A stretch of 64,000 nucleotides of DNA from Pseudomonadota bacterium (GCA_020161855.1 JAIUNJ010000004.1:248001-312000); one strand, 5' to 3'; counted from the first letter of the stretch, positions 28,733 through 38,795 are shown. Program-made: numbers and translations. Notes: generated by a model from the letters alone, not told the origin.

Positions 28733-31060
28733 ATGCCTTTGGGCGCGTGGAGCGACCAACAGATTCTGAACCAGCTTGTATCCGGTTCCAAATGGTCCGG
28801 ATCGACGATTACCTATGCCTTTGCGGCATCGAGCGCCTCGATCTACACCGGCAACGGGCAGGGCGGCTTTTCAGCACTTTCAGAAGCGGCACAGCTTCAG
28901 GCCGAGCGGGCCCTGTCGCTCTGGGACGACCTCATTGCCCCCGACATGGCGAAGGTGGCGCCGGGCGGCAGCTATCTGAGCAGCAACATCGAATTCGGCA
29001 TGGGGACGAGCAACATCGGCTACGCCCATGCCTATTTTCCGGGCGGCGGCAGCGTCTGGTTCAATTCCAGCTATGGCAGCGGCACGAACAATCTTGTCGC
29101 TCCTGTGATCGGCCAGCACGGCTTTGTGACCTACATCCACGAGATCGGGCATGCGCTCGGCCTCGAGCACATGGGCGACTACAACGGCTCGGACAGTGAA
29201 GGCCCTTCGAGCTATCAGGACAGCACCGTCTATTCGGTCATGTCCTATTATGGGCCGAGCTGGGGCAGCGGCTCTGACGCAGGGCAGGGCCAGGTGGCCT
29301 GGGCCGACTGGGTCGGCGCCGACGGCAAGCTTTACAGCCCGCAGACGCCGATGCTCAACGACATCATGGCGATCCAGGCCATCTATGGCGTCGAGACGAC
29401 GACACGCACCGGCGACACCACCTATGGCTTCAACAGCACGGTGACGGGATCGGCATCCGCCGTCTTCAATTTCAGCAGCAACAAGAACCCGATCCTCTGC
29501 ATCTTCGATTCCGACGGCATCGACACGCTGGACTTGAGCGGCTGGAGCACATCCAGTGCCATCAACCTGGCGCCGGGCAGCTTCTCGTCCGGCAACAGCA
29601 TGACCTACAATATCTCGATCGCCTATAGCTGCTGGATCGAGAATGCGACGGGCGGTGCCGGCGCCGATACGATCACCGGCAATGTCCTCTCCAACATCCT
29701 CATCGGCCTCGGCGGCGCCGACACGCTCGATGGCCTCGACGGCGATGATCACATCTATGGTGGCCTCGGCAACGACACGATCAATGGTGGCGGTGGCACC
29801 GACACCGTCTATTTCGACGCGTTGTGGGAGAACCTGCTCTATCTTTTCGATTCCGCCACCCAGACCTTCACCTTCTACAACGGCTTTGAAGTCGACAAGG
29901 TGACGGGCGTTGAATACTTCGTCGATGCCAACAGCGTCATCATCGCCGCGGCCGATCTTGCTGAGATGTCGACGGGCATGTTGTCCGTTTCGGCTGTCAC
30001 CCCATCGGTGAGCGAAGGCAATTCCGGCGTGAAGGCCATGACCTTCAAGGCGGCGTTGAGTGCCCCCGTGGACGAGGACGTGACCTTCAACTGGACCCTG
30101 CAATTCGGCACTGGCGCGAGCGCGGCATCGGCATCCGATTTTGCCGGCGCCACCTCGGGCACGGTCACTATTCTCGCGGGCCAAAGTGAAGCGCTGATCA
30201 CGCTCAATGTGAATGGCGACACGGCCTATGAACTGAACGAGAGTTTCACGCTTCAGATCTCCAATGCAAGCGGTGGCACGATCATCACCCAGGCGACGGC
30301 CAGCGGAACCATTCTCAACGATGATGTTGCCCCTGTGACAGTGACCGGCAACAAATACGCCAACAATCTCGGCGCCAAGAATGGCGACGACAAGGTCTAC
30401 GGCCTCGGCGGCAATGACAAGCTCTATGGCTATGGCGGCAATGACCTGCTCGATGGCGGCGCCGGAAATGACACGATGTATGGCGGCACCGGCAATGACA
30501 CCTATATCGTCAACAGCAGCCGTGACGTGGTGGTCGAGGGCGCCAATGCCGGTACCGACACGGTGCGCACCTCCCTTGCCGCCTATACGCTGGGTGCCAA
30601 TGTCGAGAACCTCGTCTTCACCGGCTCAAGCGCTTTCCGCGGCACAGGCAACGGCCTCGCCAACACCATCAAGGGCGGCGCCAACGCGGACACGCTGAAC
30701 GGCCTCGGCGGCGCCGATGTGTTGTGGGGTGGGGCTGGCAAGGACAGCTTTAACTTCACCACGGCGCTGTCTGACAGCAACGTCGACCGCATCATGGATT
30801 TCAATACAGCGCAGGACACGATCCGCCTGGAGAACGCCATCTTCACGGCCCTAACACGCACCGGCGCACTGGCCACGGGTGCGTTCAACCTCGGCAGCAG
30901 CGCCAGCGAGGCCGACGACCGCATCCTCTTCGACCAGGCCACTGGTCATCTCTACTATGACGCCGACGGCTTTGGCGGCACGGACGCCGTGAAGTTCGCC
31001 ACCATCAACGTCGCGGGCCTCACGGGCACGCTGACGGCAGCGGATTTCTTCGTTATCTGA
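28733..31060 (+). CDS. serralysin-like RTX metalloprotease with Calx-beta and calcium-repeat domains
   Basis: 775 residues with no Sec signal. The N-terminal half is an M10B-type metalloprotease: zinc motif HEIGHALGLEH (about residues 137-147) and Met-turn SVMSYYGPSW. A short RTX block (about 325-350) follows, then a Calx-beta-like domain (about 420-535, TPSVSEGNSG to TILNDD), a second RTX block (about 550-590, GGNDKLYGYGGND) and a C-terminal folding/secretion region. Such proteins leave through a type I secretion system and fold on external calcium. No T1SS genes lie in the window. GGAG sits eight bases before the ATG. Confidence 0.9.
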   Translation: MPLGAWSDQQILNQLVSGSKWSGSTITYAFAASSASIYTGNGQGGFSALSEAAQLQAERALSLWDDLIAPDMAKVAPGGSYLSSNIEFGMGTSNIGYAHAYFPGGGSVWFNSSYGSGTNNLVAPVIGQHGFVTYIHEIGHALGLEHMGDYNGSDSEGPSSYQDSTVYSVMSYYGPSWGSGSDAGQGQVAWADWVGADGKLYSPQTPMLNDIMAIQAIYGVETTTRTGDTTYGFNSTVTGSASAVFNFSSNKNPILCIFDSDGIDTLDLSGWSTSSAINLAPGSFSSGNSMTYNISIAYSCWIENATGGAGADTITGNVLSNILIGLGGADTLDGLDGDDHIYGGLGNDTINGGGGTDTVYFDALWENLLYLFDSATQTFTFYNGFEVDKVTGVEYFVDANSVIIAAADLAEMSTGMLSVSAVTPSVSEGNSGVKAMTFKAALSAPVDEDVTFNWTLQFGTGASAASASDFAGATSGTVTILAGQSEALITLNVNGDTAYELNESFTLQISNASGGTIITQATASGTILNDDVAPVTVTGNKYANNLGAKNGDDKVYGLGGNDKLYGYGGNDLLDGGAGNDTMYGGTGNDTYIVNSSRDVVVEGANAGTDTVRTSLAAYTLGANVENLVFTGSSAFRGTGNGLANTIKGGANADTLNGLGGADVLWGGAGKDSFNFTTALSDSNVDRIMDFNTAQDTIRLENAIFTALTRTGALATGAFNLGSSASEADDRILFDQATGHLYYDADGFGGTDAVKFATINVAGLTGTLTAADFFVI

Positions 31061-31158
31061 TCGTATAATCTTCCCCGGTGGATGCTTGAGCATGCCACGG
31101 AGAGACCCCAGAAACTACCGCGCCTCGAATGTCAGTGCCGGCAGGCAGCTAGCGGAGG

Positions 31159-32178
31159 CTAGTGCCCGCGGGCGATGCAGAAATCCACCGCTTCCAGCAG
31201 CGACTCCTTCCATTCGCTGTCGGCGAAGATGGCGAGTGCATCCTTGGCCATGTCGCCGTAGTGGCGGGCCCGGTCGATGGTGTCCGCAAGCGAGCCGTGA
31301 CGCTCCATCAGCTTCTGGGCGTAGACGAGATCGCTCTCGGTCTGGTCGCCCTGTTCCAGCGTGCGCTTCCAGAAGCTGCGCTCCTCGGGGCTGCCGCGGC
31401 GGAAGGCGAGCACCACGGGCAACGTGATCTTGCGCTCGCGGAAGTCATCGCCCACGCTCTTGCCCATGGCGGCGCGGCTGCCGGCATAGTCCAGCGCGTC
31501 GTCGACAAGCTGGAAGGCGATGCCGAGATTGCGGCCATAAGACTCTAGCGCTTCCTGCTCGGCGCGGGGCCGGGCCGAGATCACCCCGCCGACGCGGGCC
31601 GCGGCAGAGAACAGGGCCGCTGTCTTGGCACCCACCACCCGGAGATATGAATCCTCTGTCGTCGAGGTGTCCTGCGAGACGGAGAGCTGCAACACCTCGC
31701 CCTCGGCGATGACGCAGGCGGCATCCGAGAGGATGCGAAGGCATTCGATGTTGCCTGTCTCCACCATCATCTTGAAGGCCTGGCCGAGAAGATAGTCACC
31801 CACCAGCACGCTGGCCTGGTTGCCCCAGATGACGCGGGCGGCTTCCTTGCCGCGGCGCATGTCACTTTCGTCCACCACGTCATCGTGGAGGAGCGTCGCC
31901 GTGTGCATGAACTCCACCGACATGGCGAGCTTGATGTGATGCAGGCCCTGGTAGCCGCACATGCGGGCGGCCGCCACCGTGAGCATCGGGCGGATGCGCT
32001 TGCCGCCGGAATTGATCAGATGCCCTGCGATCTCCGGAATCAGCTCAACATGGCTCTGCGCTTTCTCGAGGATGAGATCGTTGATGAGGCCCATGTCCTG
32101 CGCCGTCAGCTTGACCAGCCTGTCGAGGCTGGGCTGTGGCCGGTCTTGTGCTCCATCGAAGGGGATGACAACGCCCAT
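31159..32178 (-). CDS. ispB: octaprenyl-diphosphate synthase-like polyprenyl synthetase
   Basis: 339 residues from MGVVIPFDGAQD; the frame is open 31 codons further upstream but that stretch has no coding character. Both aspartate-rich motifs of trans-prenyl synthases are present, LLHDDVVDESDMRRG (about 93-107) and AFQLVDDALDYAG (about 224-236), plus GGKRIRPMLTV. It extends farnesyl or geranylgeranyl diphosphate to the ubiquinone side chain. The gene is divergent from the methyltransferase at 32331, with a 152-bp shared regulatory region. Confidence 0.9.
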   Translation of the reverse strand: MGVVIPFDGAQDRPQPSLDRLVKLTAQDMGLINDLILEKAQSHVELIPEIAGHLINSGGKRIRPMLTVAAARMCGYQGLHHIKLAMSVEFMHTATLLHDDVVDESDMRRGKEAARVIWGNQASVLVGDYLLGQAFKMMVETGNIECLRILSDAACVIAEGEVLQLSVSQDTSTTEDSYLRVVGAKTAALFSAAARVGGVISARPRAEQEALESYGRNLGIAFQLVDDALDYAGSRAAMGKSVGDDFRERKITLPVVLAFRRGSPEERSFWKRTLEQGDQTESDLVYAQKLMERHGSLADTIDRARHYGDMAKDALAIFADSEWKESLLEAVDFCIARGH

Positions 32179-32330
32179 GTATTCTCCGAAACTTGCCTGC
32201 AGGAAACCCTGCGATTGCGCTCCCGGGCAGGCAAGAGTGACCCATTGACGCTGCCTAAGCCCCGGGAACAAATTATGATTTTAGACAGTAACGAAGCATT
32301 CACCAAGCCTCATTAACGATTGCCGCCGAT

Positions 32331-33140
32331 ATGCAGCTTGCAGCCGATGCCCCTGTCGCCGTCACGCCCCCGCAGGGCGGTGTGCCGACCTCGCTCACGG
32401 AAGACGCCTTCCTGGGCGGGCGCCTGCGCATTCTCCAGCCGGAAAAGGGCTATCGCGCCGGTATCGATGCCGTGTTTCTGGCCGCTTCCATTCCAGTCCT
32501 CGCTGGCGAGACCGTCTTCGAAGCGGGCATCGGGGCTGGCGTTGCCGCCCTCTGCCTGATTGCCCGCAACCCGGCCATTCACGTCACCGGCATCGAGGTT
32601 GCCACCCGATATGCCGTGCTTTGCGAAGAGAATGGCAGGCGCAACGGTTTCAGCCAGCTCCTGCGCGTCATCCACGGCGATGTGAAAGAGGCCCTGCGCA
32701 AGGATCTGGCGCACATGCCGCAGCATGGCTCCTTTGCCCATGCCTATGCCAACCCGCCCTATTTCGAGGACGGCAAGGTCACCCCGTCCCCCAGCCTGCT
32801 CAAGGCCCAGGCCCATGCCTTTGGCGCCGATGACCTCGAGCTCTGGATCAAGGTCATGCATCTGATGGTGGCCAACCGTGGCACCGTTACCCTCGTGCAC
32901 AAGGCCGAGTCGCTGGGCAAGATCCTCCTCGCCATGGAAGAGAAGTTCGGCGACATCCGCATTGCCCCCCTCTATGCCCGCGAAGGCACGGCCGCGAGCC
33001 GCGTCATCGTGCAGGGCGTCAAGGGTTCCAAGGCGCCGATGCAGCTTCTTCCCGGCCTCGTGCTTCATGGCGCGGGCAGCCAGTTCACCGCCGATGCCGA
33101 GGCGGTGCTGCGTGAAGGCATGGCCTGGCGGCTGCGCTAG
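32331..33140 (+). CDS. TrmN6/YfiC-like tRNA adenine-N6 methyltransferase
   Basis: 269 residues. After a 25-residue leader, LTEDAFLGGRLRILQPEKGYRAG leads into a Rossmann SAM site (VFEAGIGAGVAALCL, about 64-78), and the N6-adenine/glutamine methyltransferase signature appears as ANPPYFED (about residue 142). This combination matches the tRNA1(Val) A37 N6-methyltransferase family. The gene stands between the two RTX genes and diverges from ispB, an arrangement common in Rhizobiales. Target assignment rests on family resemblance. Confidence 0.83.
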   Translation: MQLAADAPVAVTPPQGGVPTSLTEDAFLGGRLRILQPEKGYRAGIDAVFLAASIPVLAGETVFEAGIGAGVAALCLIARNPAIHVTGIEVATRYAVLCEENGRRNGFSQLLRVIHGDVKEALRKDLAHMPQHGSFAHAYANPPYFEDGKVTPSPSLLKAQAHAFGADDLELWIKVMHLMVANRGTVTLVHKAESLGKILLAMEEKFGDIRIAPLYAREGTAASRVIVQGVKGSKAPMQLLPGLVLHGAGSQFTADAEAVLREGMAWRLR

Positions 33141-33323
33141 GCCGCCCGTCTCTCGTCCGGAAATCCAGGTTCCTGCTGTGTGGGGCACTGCCCCCTGATC
33201 GCCCCCTCCATCGGGCATTCCACCCGTTTTCCCTAGTATTGTGCAGTTGCAGCAATTCCGGACACTTGACTCTACTTTGTGTCAGGCGTCGAAGTGATGC
33301 ATTGGGGAAATCAGGAGGGAACC

Positions 33324-36300
33324 ATGACCATTACCTTCAACTATTCGGCCGGCCAACCGAACCATGACTGGCTGCTGGCCCTGTTTGACGCCGCCAAGAA
33401 CGGCACCTTTGCAGCGGCGACGGGTGGCGGTACGGCAATCGTCATCTCTCACAATGGCTTTGAGGTCCACCTCGCAGGCACAGGTCTCGACAAGAGCGGC
33501 ACCGAAGGCAATCAACTGGCTTCCGGCAACGTCACGGGCCTGTCGATCTACGACGGGAGCGACCTGGTGCTCGCCATCACCGGGCTCACGACCGGCGCTG
33601 AAGGAATCAATGAACTTATCGACCATGCCCAGACGCTCAGTGCTAACCCGGAGGACGAGGGCCAGTATAGCCTGCTCGACTATATCTATGGGTTGGGCCT
33701 GTTCGACGAAGCGATCTCGGCAACCGGCAGCAATGACGGCGAGGAAATCTACGGCAGCAGTTACGCTGATACGCTCAATGGCGGAGACGGCGACGACTAC
33801 ATCGAAACCCAGGGCAACGCCGACGACCCGGGCAATCCGGACGTTGTCAATGGCGGCGATGGCATCGACTTCCTCAACCTCAAGCCCGGACAGAACAGCG
33901 GCGTCACTGTCAACTGGATCGATGGCGAGGTGCGTGACAGCAACACCAGCGACCTTCTCGTGCAGTTCAGCAATATCGAGCAGATACAGCTCACCGGCCA
34001 TAACGACATTTTCAATGGCGCTGGCGGCAACGATGTCGTGCGTGCCCGCGAAGGTGACGATCAGCTGAATGGCGGCGACGGCGATGACTATCTGGAGCCT
34101 GGCGCGGGCACCGACACGATTGACGGCGGCGATGGCTGGGACAAGATCGGCTATGCCTTCAACGGCAACAACGGTGGCGACGGAATCACGGTAACCTTCA
34201 CCGGCGGCGGTAACGGGTGGGTTATCGATACCTTCGAGGACACCGACACCTTCTCGGGCATCGAAGCTGTGAAGGGCAGCCAGTATAACGACGTATTCAA
34301 CGGCGACGAGGACAACAACTATTTCGAGGGCATGGCGGGCGACGATACCTTCTATGGCAATGGTGGCCTCGATACCGTCAGCTACGAATGGGAGCACGAA
34401 AGGGGCGGCAGCCAGGGCATCCTTGTCGATCTTGCGCTCGGCGGAGCCTGGGACACCTTCGGCGACGACGATGTTCTAGTTGGCATCAAGAGCATTCGTG
34501 GATCGATCTATGGCGACCTCATAAGTGGCGATGATGATCACAATGAACTCTTCGGACTTGATGGCGACGATACTGTTGAGGGCCGCGGCGGCGATGACTT
34601 CATTACCCTGGGGGGCGGCACGGACCACGCTGATGGCGGCACAGGCTGGGACAAGCTGAGCTATGTCGATGACACGGGCAGCAATGGCATCATCGTCGAT
34701 GTCGGCGATGGCACGGTGACCGACACCGAAGGCAACACGGACACCTTCAACGACATCGAAGCCTTCCAGGGCAGCCAGAATGACGACATCTTCAACGGCG
34801 ATGTCTTCGACAACTGGTTCGAAGGCATGGATGGCAGCGACACCTATTTTGGCGGCGGCGGCCGCGACGCGGTCAGCTATGAATGGGAACATGTGGTCGG
34901 CGGTACCAGCGGTGTCGTGATCGACCTGTCCAGCGTCGATGACAATGGCTTCGCCACCGGCACGGACACCTACGGAAACACCGATTATTTCAAGGCCATC
35001 AGCGACATCATTGGTTCTGTTTACGGAGACACCATCACCGGCAATGGCTCCAGCAATCTTATTCGCGGCTTCGGTGGCGAAGACACAATCCATGGCGGTG
35101 GCGGCCACGATGAAGTGCGTGGCGATGATGGCGATGATTATGTCTATGGCGACGACGGCAACGACAAGGTGCGCGGCGGCACCGGCAACGATCACGTCTA
35201 TGGCGGCGAGGGCAACGACAACATCAGCGGCGGCTTGGGCGACGACGTAGTGGATGCCGGCGCAGGCCATGACTGGATCAATGGCGAAGGTGGCACGGAC
35301 ACCCTGGATGGCGGATCGGGCTATGACGTCCTGAACTATGAGAAGGATTTCGATCCCGAGTTTTCTGCAAATTATGACGGCGATGGAGTTACGGTGACGC
35401 TCACCGATACCGGCCTTGGAAGCGGTACGGTGACAGGCTTCTACGAGACCGAAATCAATGGTGATCCCGCCTCGGTCAATACCACCTTCGAGAACCTCGA
35501 GCAGATCATCGGCACCTGGCGCGACGATGTCTTCAACGCGACCATTGGCGGCTTCGAAAACACCGACGACGCCCAGCGCAGCTTCGGATCCTATGGCGTT
35601 TTTGCCTTTGTGGGCGGCGACGGGGCCGACACCTTCAACATCCACATCGACCTTGTGCTGATCGACTACAGTGAAGAGGTCTGGCGCCATCAGGGTTTCG
35701 ACGGCAGCCACCAGTGGGGCGAGGCTGACAACGAGAATGGTGTCGTCGTCAATCTTTCCGGCACGATGCAAGAGGGCGTGGCCGACGGTCATGCGCGCGA
35801 CACCTTCGGCAATCTTGACGTGCTCAACATCACGGGCGCGATCTCGTTCCGTCTTACTGATGCTGACGACATCGTCTGGGCGGGCGGCACTGACACCTAT
35901 GCCGAAGGCATGTTCGGCAATGATATCTTCCATGGCGGTTCCGGCAATGACCTCTTCGAGGGCTCCGAAGGCAATGACACCATGTATGGTGGCAATGGCG
36001 ACGACGAGTTCAACGGCGGCGATGACAACGACACATTCCATGGCGGCAATGGCAATGACACCGCCTATGGCGAAAGCGGCAACGACGTCCTGAACGGAGA
36101 CACCGGCAACGACGATCTCCGCGGCGATGATGGCGACGACGAGATTCACGGCGGTGCCGGGCGCGACCGCATCGACGGCGGCGCCGACAACGACACGCTC
36201 TATGGCGACGCCGGCAATGACCGGCTGCGGGGCGGCGACGGCAACGACATCGCCTATGGCGGTGAAGATGACGACACGGTCGAAGGCCATGATGGAAATG

Positions 36301-37730
36301 ACAACATCTTCGGTGGCAATGGCACGGACGACCTGCGCGGCAACAACGACAATGACCGGATCAGCGGTGGCCAGGGCTCCGACAAGATCGACGGCGGTGA
36401 TGGCGATGATGTCCTGTCGGGTGACGACACGCTCAATCTGAATGAAATCATCGACTATGTGAACGACGCGGGTGCCGGGGATGATGCTGCCTATGCCCGT
36501 TTCGAAGCGCTGTGGGATGGTATCGATTCTGTTGGTGCCGGGGCTGATCTGATCTTTGGCGGCATCGGCAATGACATTATCTTTGGTGGCCAGGGCGCCG
36601 ACGAAATCTATGGTGAAGACGGTGCGGACAGGTTGTTTGGCGGCCTCGGGGACGATCAGGTCTTTGGTGGCAACAATGATGATTTTATCAGCGGCTCCGG
36701 CGGCAATGACCGTCTCTTCGGTGAGGGCGGAACTGATACGCTGAATGCCGGGAGCGGGGATGACTTTGCCGATGGTGGCGAAGGCAACGACACGATCATC
36801 GGACGCTCGGGCAATGACTGGCTCGACGGCGGCAACGGCAACGACACGCTCTACGGCGATGACCCCAATGATCTGTCAGCGTCTGGCAATGACACGCTGA
36901 ACGGTGGTGCCGGGGCAGACAGGCTGGAGGGTGGCTTCGGGAAGGACAAACTCTACGGCGGCCTTGATGACGACGTCTATGTCTGGAAGGCGGCCTATAA
37001 TGATGGCAACGAGGATACCATTTCCGATAGCGGAGGCATTGATACCCTGGAGACCGATATCAGCGGCATCAACCTGCTGACGAACACCCGGATCTCTGCT
37101 GTCGAAAACATCACCCTTGTGAACAACGCTGCGAATGCGACGGGCAACAACAACAACAATGTGTTGACGGGCAACAACGCGGCCAACACATTGACCGGCC
37201 TGGCAGGCAACGACACGCTGATTGGTGGTGCTGGTACTGACACGCTTAACGGCGGTCAAGGCAAGGATACGCTGAACGGCGGCGCCAACAGCGATCGCTT
37301 TGTGTTTGCTGTGGGTGACTCCGCCTTCAACAACTTCGACGTCATCACCGGCTATACGAAAGGTGCCGTTAATACGGTGGGCGACAAGTTCGACTTCGGA
37401 GCAACGGCGCTGGTGCGCGGCGGCACGGCCGCAGCAGCAACCGCCTCCCAGGCGTCGATCAATCAGACCTCCGGCGTCGCGACTTTCGCCTCGGGCTCCG
37501 GCACGACCATGACTGATTGCGTCAACGACATCGCCGCGCGCATCAATGCGGGAGGCACCAAGGCCGGTGAATTCGCCTTCTTCAAGATCAACAAGGCCGG
37601 TTCCTACTACCTGTTCATCTCTGATGGCGTGAACGGCGCCAGCGCCAATGATGTGGTCATACAGCTTTCCGGTGTGACGGCGATCAGTACGCTCAACCTG
37701 ACAGGTGGCGACCTCACCATCCTGACGTAA
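33324..37730 (+). CDS. large acidic RTX (hemolysin-type calcium-binding repeat) exoprotein
   Basis: 1468 residues from MTITFNYSAGQ, chosen because AGGAGGG lies just before it; a GTG 15 codons upstream lacks a site. No Sec signal. Residues 1-135 form a unique N-terminal region. From about 140 to 1290 the protein is built from GGxGxDxUx calcium nonapeptides, densest at about 570-660 and 860-1040. A larger unit of about 165-171 residues occurs twice (GWDKIGYA near 270 and GWDKLSYV near 441; SYEWEH near 355 and 519). The C-terminal 140 residues (TLNGGANSDRFVF to NDVVIQLSG, DLTILT end) resemble RTX secretion regions. No enzyme domain recognised. Likely a type I-secreted surface or matrix protein. 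Confidence 0.9.
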   Translation: MTITFNYSAGQPNHDWLLALFDAAKNGTFAAATGGGTAIVISHNGFEVHLAGTGLDKSGTEGNQLASGNVTGLSIYDGSDLVLAITGLTTGAEGINELIDHAQTLSANPEDEGQYSLLDYIYGLGLFDEAISATGSNDGEEIYGSSYADTLNGGDGDDYIETQGNADDPGNPDVVNGGDGIDFLNLKPGQNSGVTVNWIDGEVRDSNTSDLLVQFSNIEQIQLTGHNDIFNGAGGNDVVRAREGDDQLNGGDGDDYLEPGAGTDTIDGGDGWDKIGYAFNGNNGGDGITVTFTGGGNGWVIDTFEDTDTFSGIEAVKGSQYNDVFNGDEDNNYFEGMAGDDTFYGNGGLDTVSYEWEHERGGSQGILVDLALGGAWDTFGDDDVLVGIKSIRGSIYGDLISGDDDHNELFGLDGDDTVEGRGGDDFITLGGGTDHADGGTGWDKLSYVDDTGSNGIIVDVGDGTVTDTEGNTDTFNDIEAFQGSQNDDIFNGDVFDNWFEGMDGSDTYFGGGGRDAVSYEWEHVVGGTSGVVIDLSSVDDNGFATGTDTYGNTDYFKAISDIIGSVYGDTITGNGSSNLIRGFGGEDTIHGGGGHDEVRGDDGDDYVYGDDGNDKVRGGTGNDHVYGGEGNDNISGGLGDDVVDAGAGHDWINGEGGTDTLDGGSGYDVLNYEKDFDPEFSANYDGDGVTVTLTDTGLGSGTVTGFYETEINGDPASVNTTFENLEQIIGTWRDDVFNATIGGFENTDDAQRSFGSYGVFAFVGGDGADTFNIHIDLVLIDYSEEVWRHQGFDGSHQWGEADNENGVVVNLSGTMQEGVADGHARDTFGNLDVLNITGAISFRLTDADDIVWAGGTDTYAEGMFGNDIFHGGSGNDLFEGSEGNDTMYGGNGDDEFNGGDDNDTFHGGNGNDTAYGESGNDVLNGDTGNDDLRGDDGDDEIHGGAGRDRIDGGADNDTLYGDAGNDRLRGGDGNDIAYGGEDDDTVEGHDGNDNIFGGNGTDDLRGNNDNDRISGGQGSDKIDGGDGDDVLSGDDTLNLNEIIDYVNDAGAGDDAAYARFEALWDGIDSVGAGADLIFGGIGNDIIFGGQGADEIYGEDGADRLFGGLGDDQVFGGNNDDFISGSGGNDRLFGEGGTDTLNAGSGDDFADGGEGNDTIIGRSGNDWLDGGNGNDTLYGDDPNDLSASGNDTLNGGAGADRLEGGFGKDKLYGGLDDDVYVWKAAYNDGNEDTISDSGGIDTLETDISGINLLTNTRISAVENITLVNNAANATGNNNNNVLTGNNAANTLTGLAGNDTLIGGAGTDTLNGGQGKDTLNGGANSDRFVFAVGDSAFNNFDVITGYTKGAVNTVGDKFDFGATALVRGGTAAAATASQASINQTSGVATFASGSGTTMTDCVNDIAARINAGGTKAGEFAFFKINKAGSYYLFISDGVNGASANDVVIQLSGVTAISTLNLTGGDLTILT

Positions 37731-37751
37731 CGGGAGCAGTTCCTCTGCATT

Positions 37752-37797
37752 TGCCCGCTCCGGCCCGGCGCCGGGGCGGGTTATTCTTTCAGAGCCG
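37752..37797 (+). terminator. Rho-independent terminator after the large RTX gene
   Basis: A GC-rich hairpin (CCCGCTCCGG and matching GGGGCGGG around a GGCGCC core) followed by TTATTCTTT, 20 bp after the stop. Confidence 0.65.
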
Positions 37798-37802
37798 TTG
37801 CG

Positions 37803-38795
37803 TCACCATGGCCACCAGGAACTGCTGACAAGATCGCGGGCGATCCGGAAGCCCTTGTCGTCGTTGGTGTTGTTCGGCCCCTTGGCGCGCGCGGCGGGCC
37901 GCACCATGGATTCAGGCCAGAACCAGGCGCCGCCGCGATGGACATGATCGCAGCCGGTCTTGCCGGTGACGGCAGAACCGTCAATCGGTGCGCCGACATA
38001 GCTCGCCACATAGCAGTCCTGCACCCACTCGGCCACGTTGCCTAGCATGTCGTGGAGGCCAAAGCCATTGGCTGGGAAGGAACCGACGGGTGCGGTGTAG
38101 CCGAAGCCATCGTCGCAGGGGTGGTAGGGCGAATTGTAGCGCGCATAGTTTGCGGCGAGGGCAGGAACCCGGGAGGCGCTGAGATCACCGAGGTTCATCC
38201 TGGCGCAGACTGTTGAGCTGACGTTGGTCAATGAACCCTCGTCATTGCTGCCACCGCGCGCGGCATATTCCCACTCGCTTTCGCTGAGGAGCCGGTAGCG
38301 CTCGCCCGTCTTCTGTGAGAGCCATTTGACATAGGCACTGGCCGCATTCCAAGACACGCAAACGGCAGGATGGCTGTCGTCCTGAGCGAAACCCGGATCC
38401 TTCCAGGTCTTGCCGCGCGCCTTGCCAAAGCCCTCGATATCGATGGTCACGCAGTCTCGCCAGTACTGCGTGTCGTCGAAGCCGCTCTCCTTTTCGAAGG
38501 CGGCATACTGCCCGCGCGTGATCTCGAATTTACCCACGGCAAAGGGCGAGGCGAAGGTCACTTCGTGGGATGGTGCCTCATTGACGGTCGCCTGGATAAC
38601 AACCGATGATCCAATGAAATCCCGGCCCGCGGGGACGACAATCATCTCTGGGCAATCGGGACAATCCTTGAAAGCGTCGCCGGGTTTGAGGCAGGCCGAG
38701 GCACCAGCCACGTTGGTGGCAATCACCGCGCAGGCCTGTGCCAGCGCCGGTGTACATAGCAGCCAGGTGAGGGCCATAAAGAGTCGGAGTTTCAT
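37803..38795 (-). CDS. exported SUMF1/formylglycine-generating-enzyme-like protein
   Basis: 330 residues with a Sec signal peptide (MKLRLFMALTWLLCTPALAQ, cleavage after about residue 20). The FGE-sulfatase fold follows: MIVVPAGRDFIGSS, FEITRGQYAAFEKESG, VCVSWNAASAYVKWLSQ, RLLSESEWEYAARGG, GFGLHDMLGNVAEWVQDC, and HRGGAWFWPESM. The C-terminal cysteine pair that oxidises the sulfatase Cys in true FGE is not present (RPAARAKGPNNTNDDKGFR there), so formylglycine formation is unlikely. Periplasmic or surface role unknown; it converges on the RTX gene, and no sulfatase is nearby. Confidence 0.82.
   Translation of the reverse strand: MKLRLFMALTWLLCTPALAQACAVIATNVAGASACLKPGDAFKDCPDCPEMIVVPAGRDFIGSSVVIQATVNEAPSHEVTFASPFAVGKFEITRGQYAAFEKESGFDDTQYWRDCVTIDIEGFGKARGKTWKDPGFAQDDSHPAVCVSWNAASAYVKWLSQKTGERYRLLSESEWEYAARGGSNDEGSLTNVSSTVCARMNLGDLSASRVPALAANYARYNSPYHPCDDGFGYTAPVGSFPANGFGLHDMLGNVAEWVQDCYVASYVGAPIDGSAVTGKTGCDHVHRGGAWFWPESMVRPAARAKGPNNTNDDKGFRIARDLVSSSWWPW

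Noticed and set aside
34476-36290. 604-codon minus-strand frame inside the large RTX gene
   Set aside because: It is the reverse reading of the GGC-GAC-AAC nonapeptide repeats, giving a Val/Ile/Ala-rich periodic sequence without start site or homology.
33750-37300. CRISPR-like or satellite DNA because of periodic sequence
   Set aside because: The periodicity is 27 bp and in frame, coding for RTX nonapeptides; repeats vary and there are no spacers.
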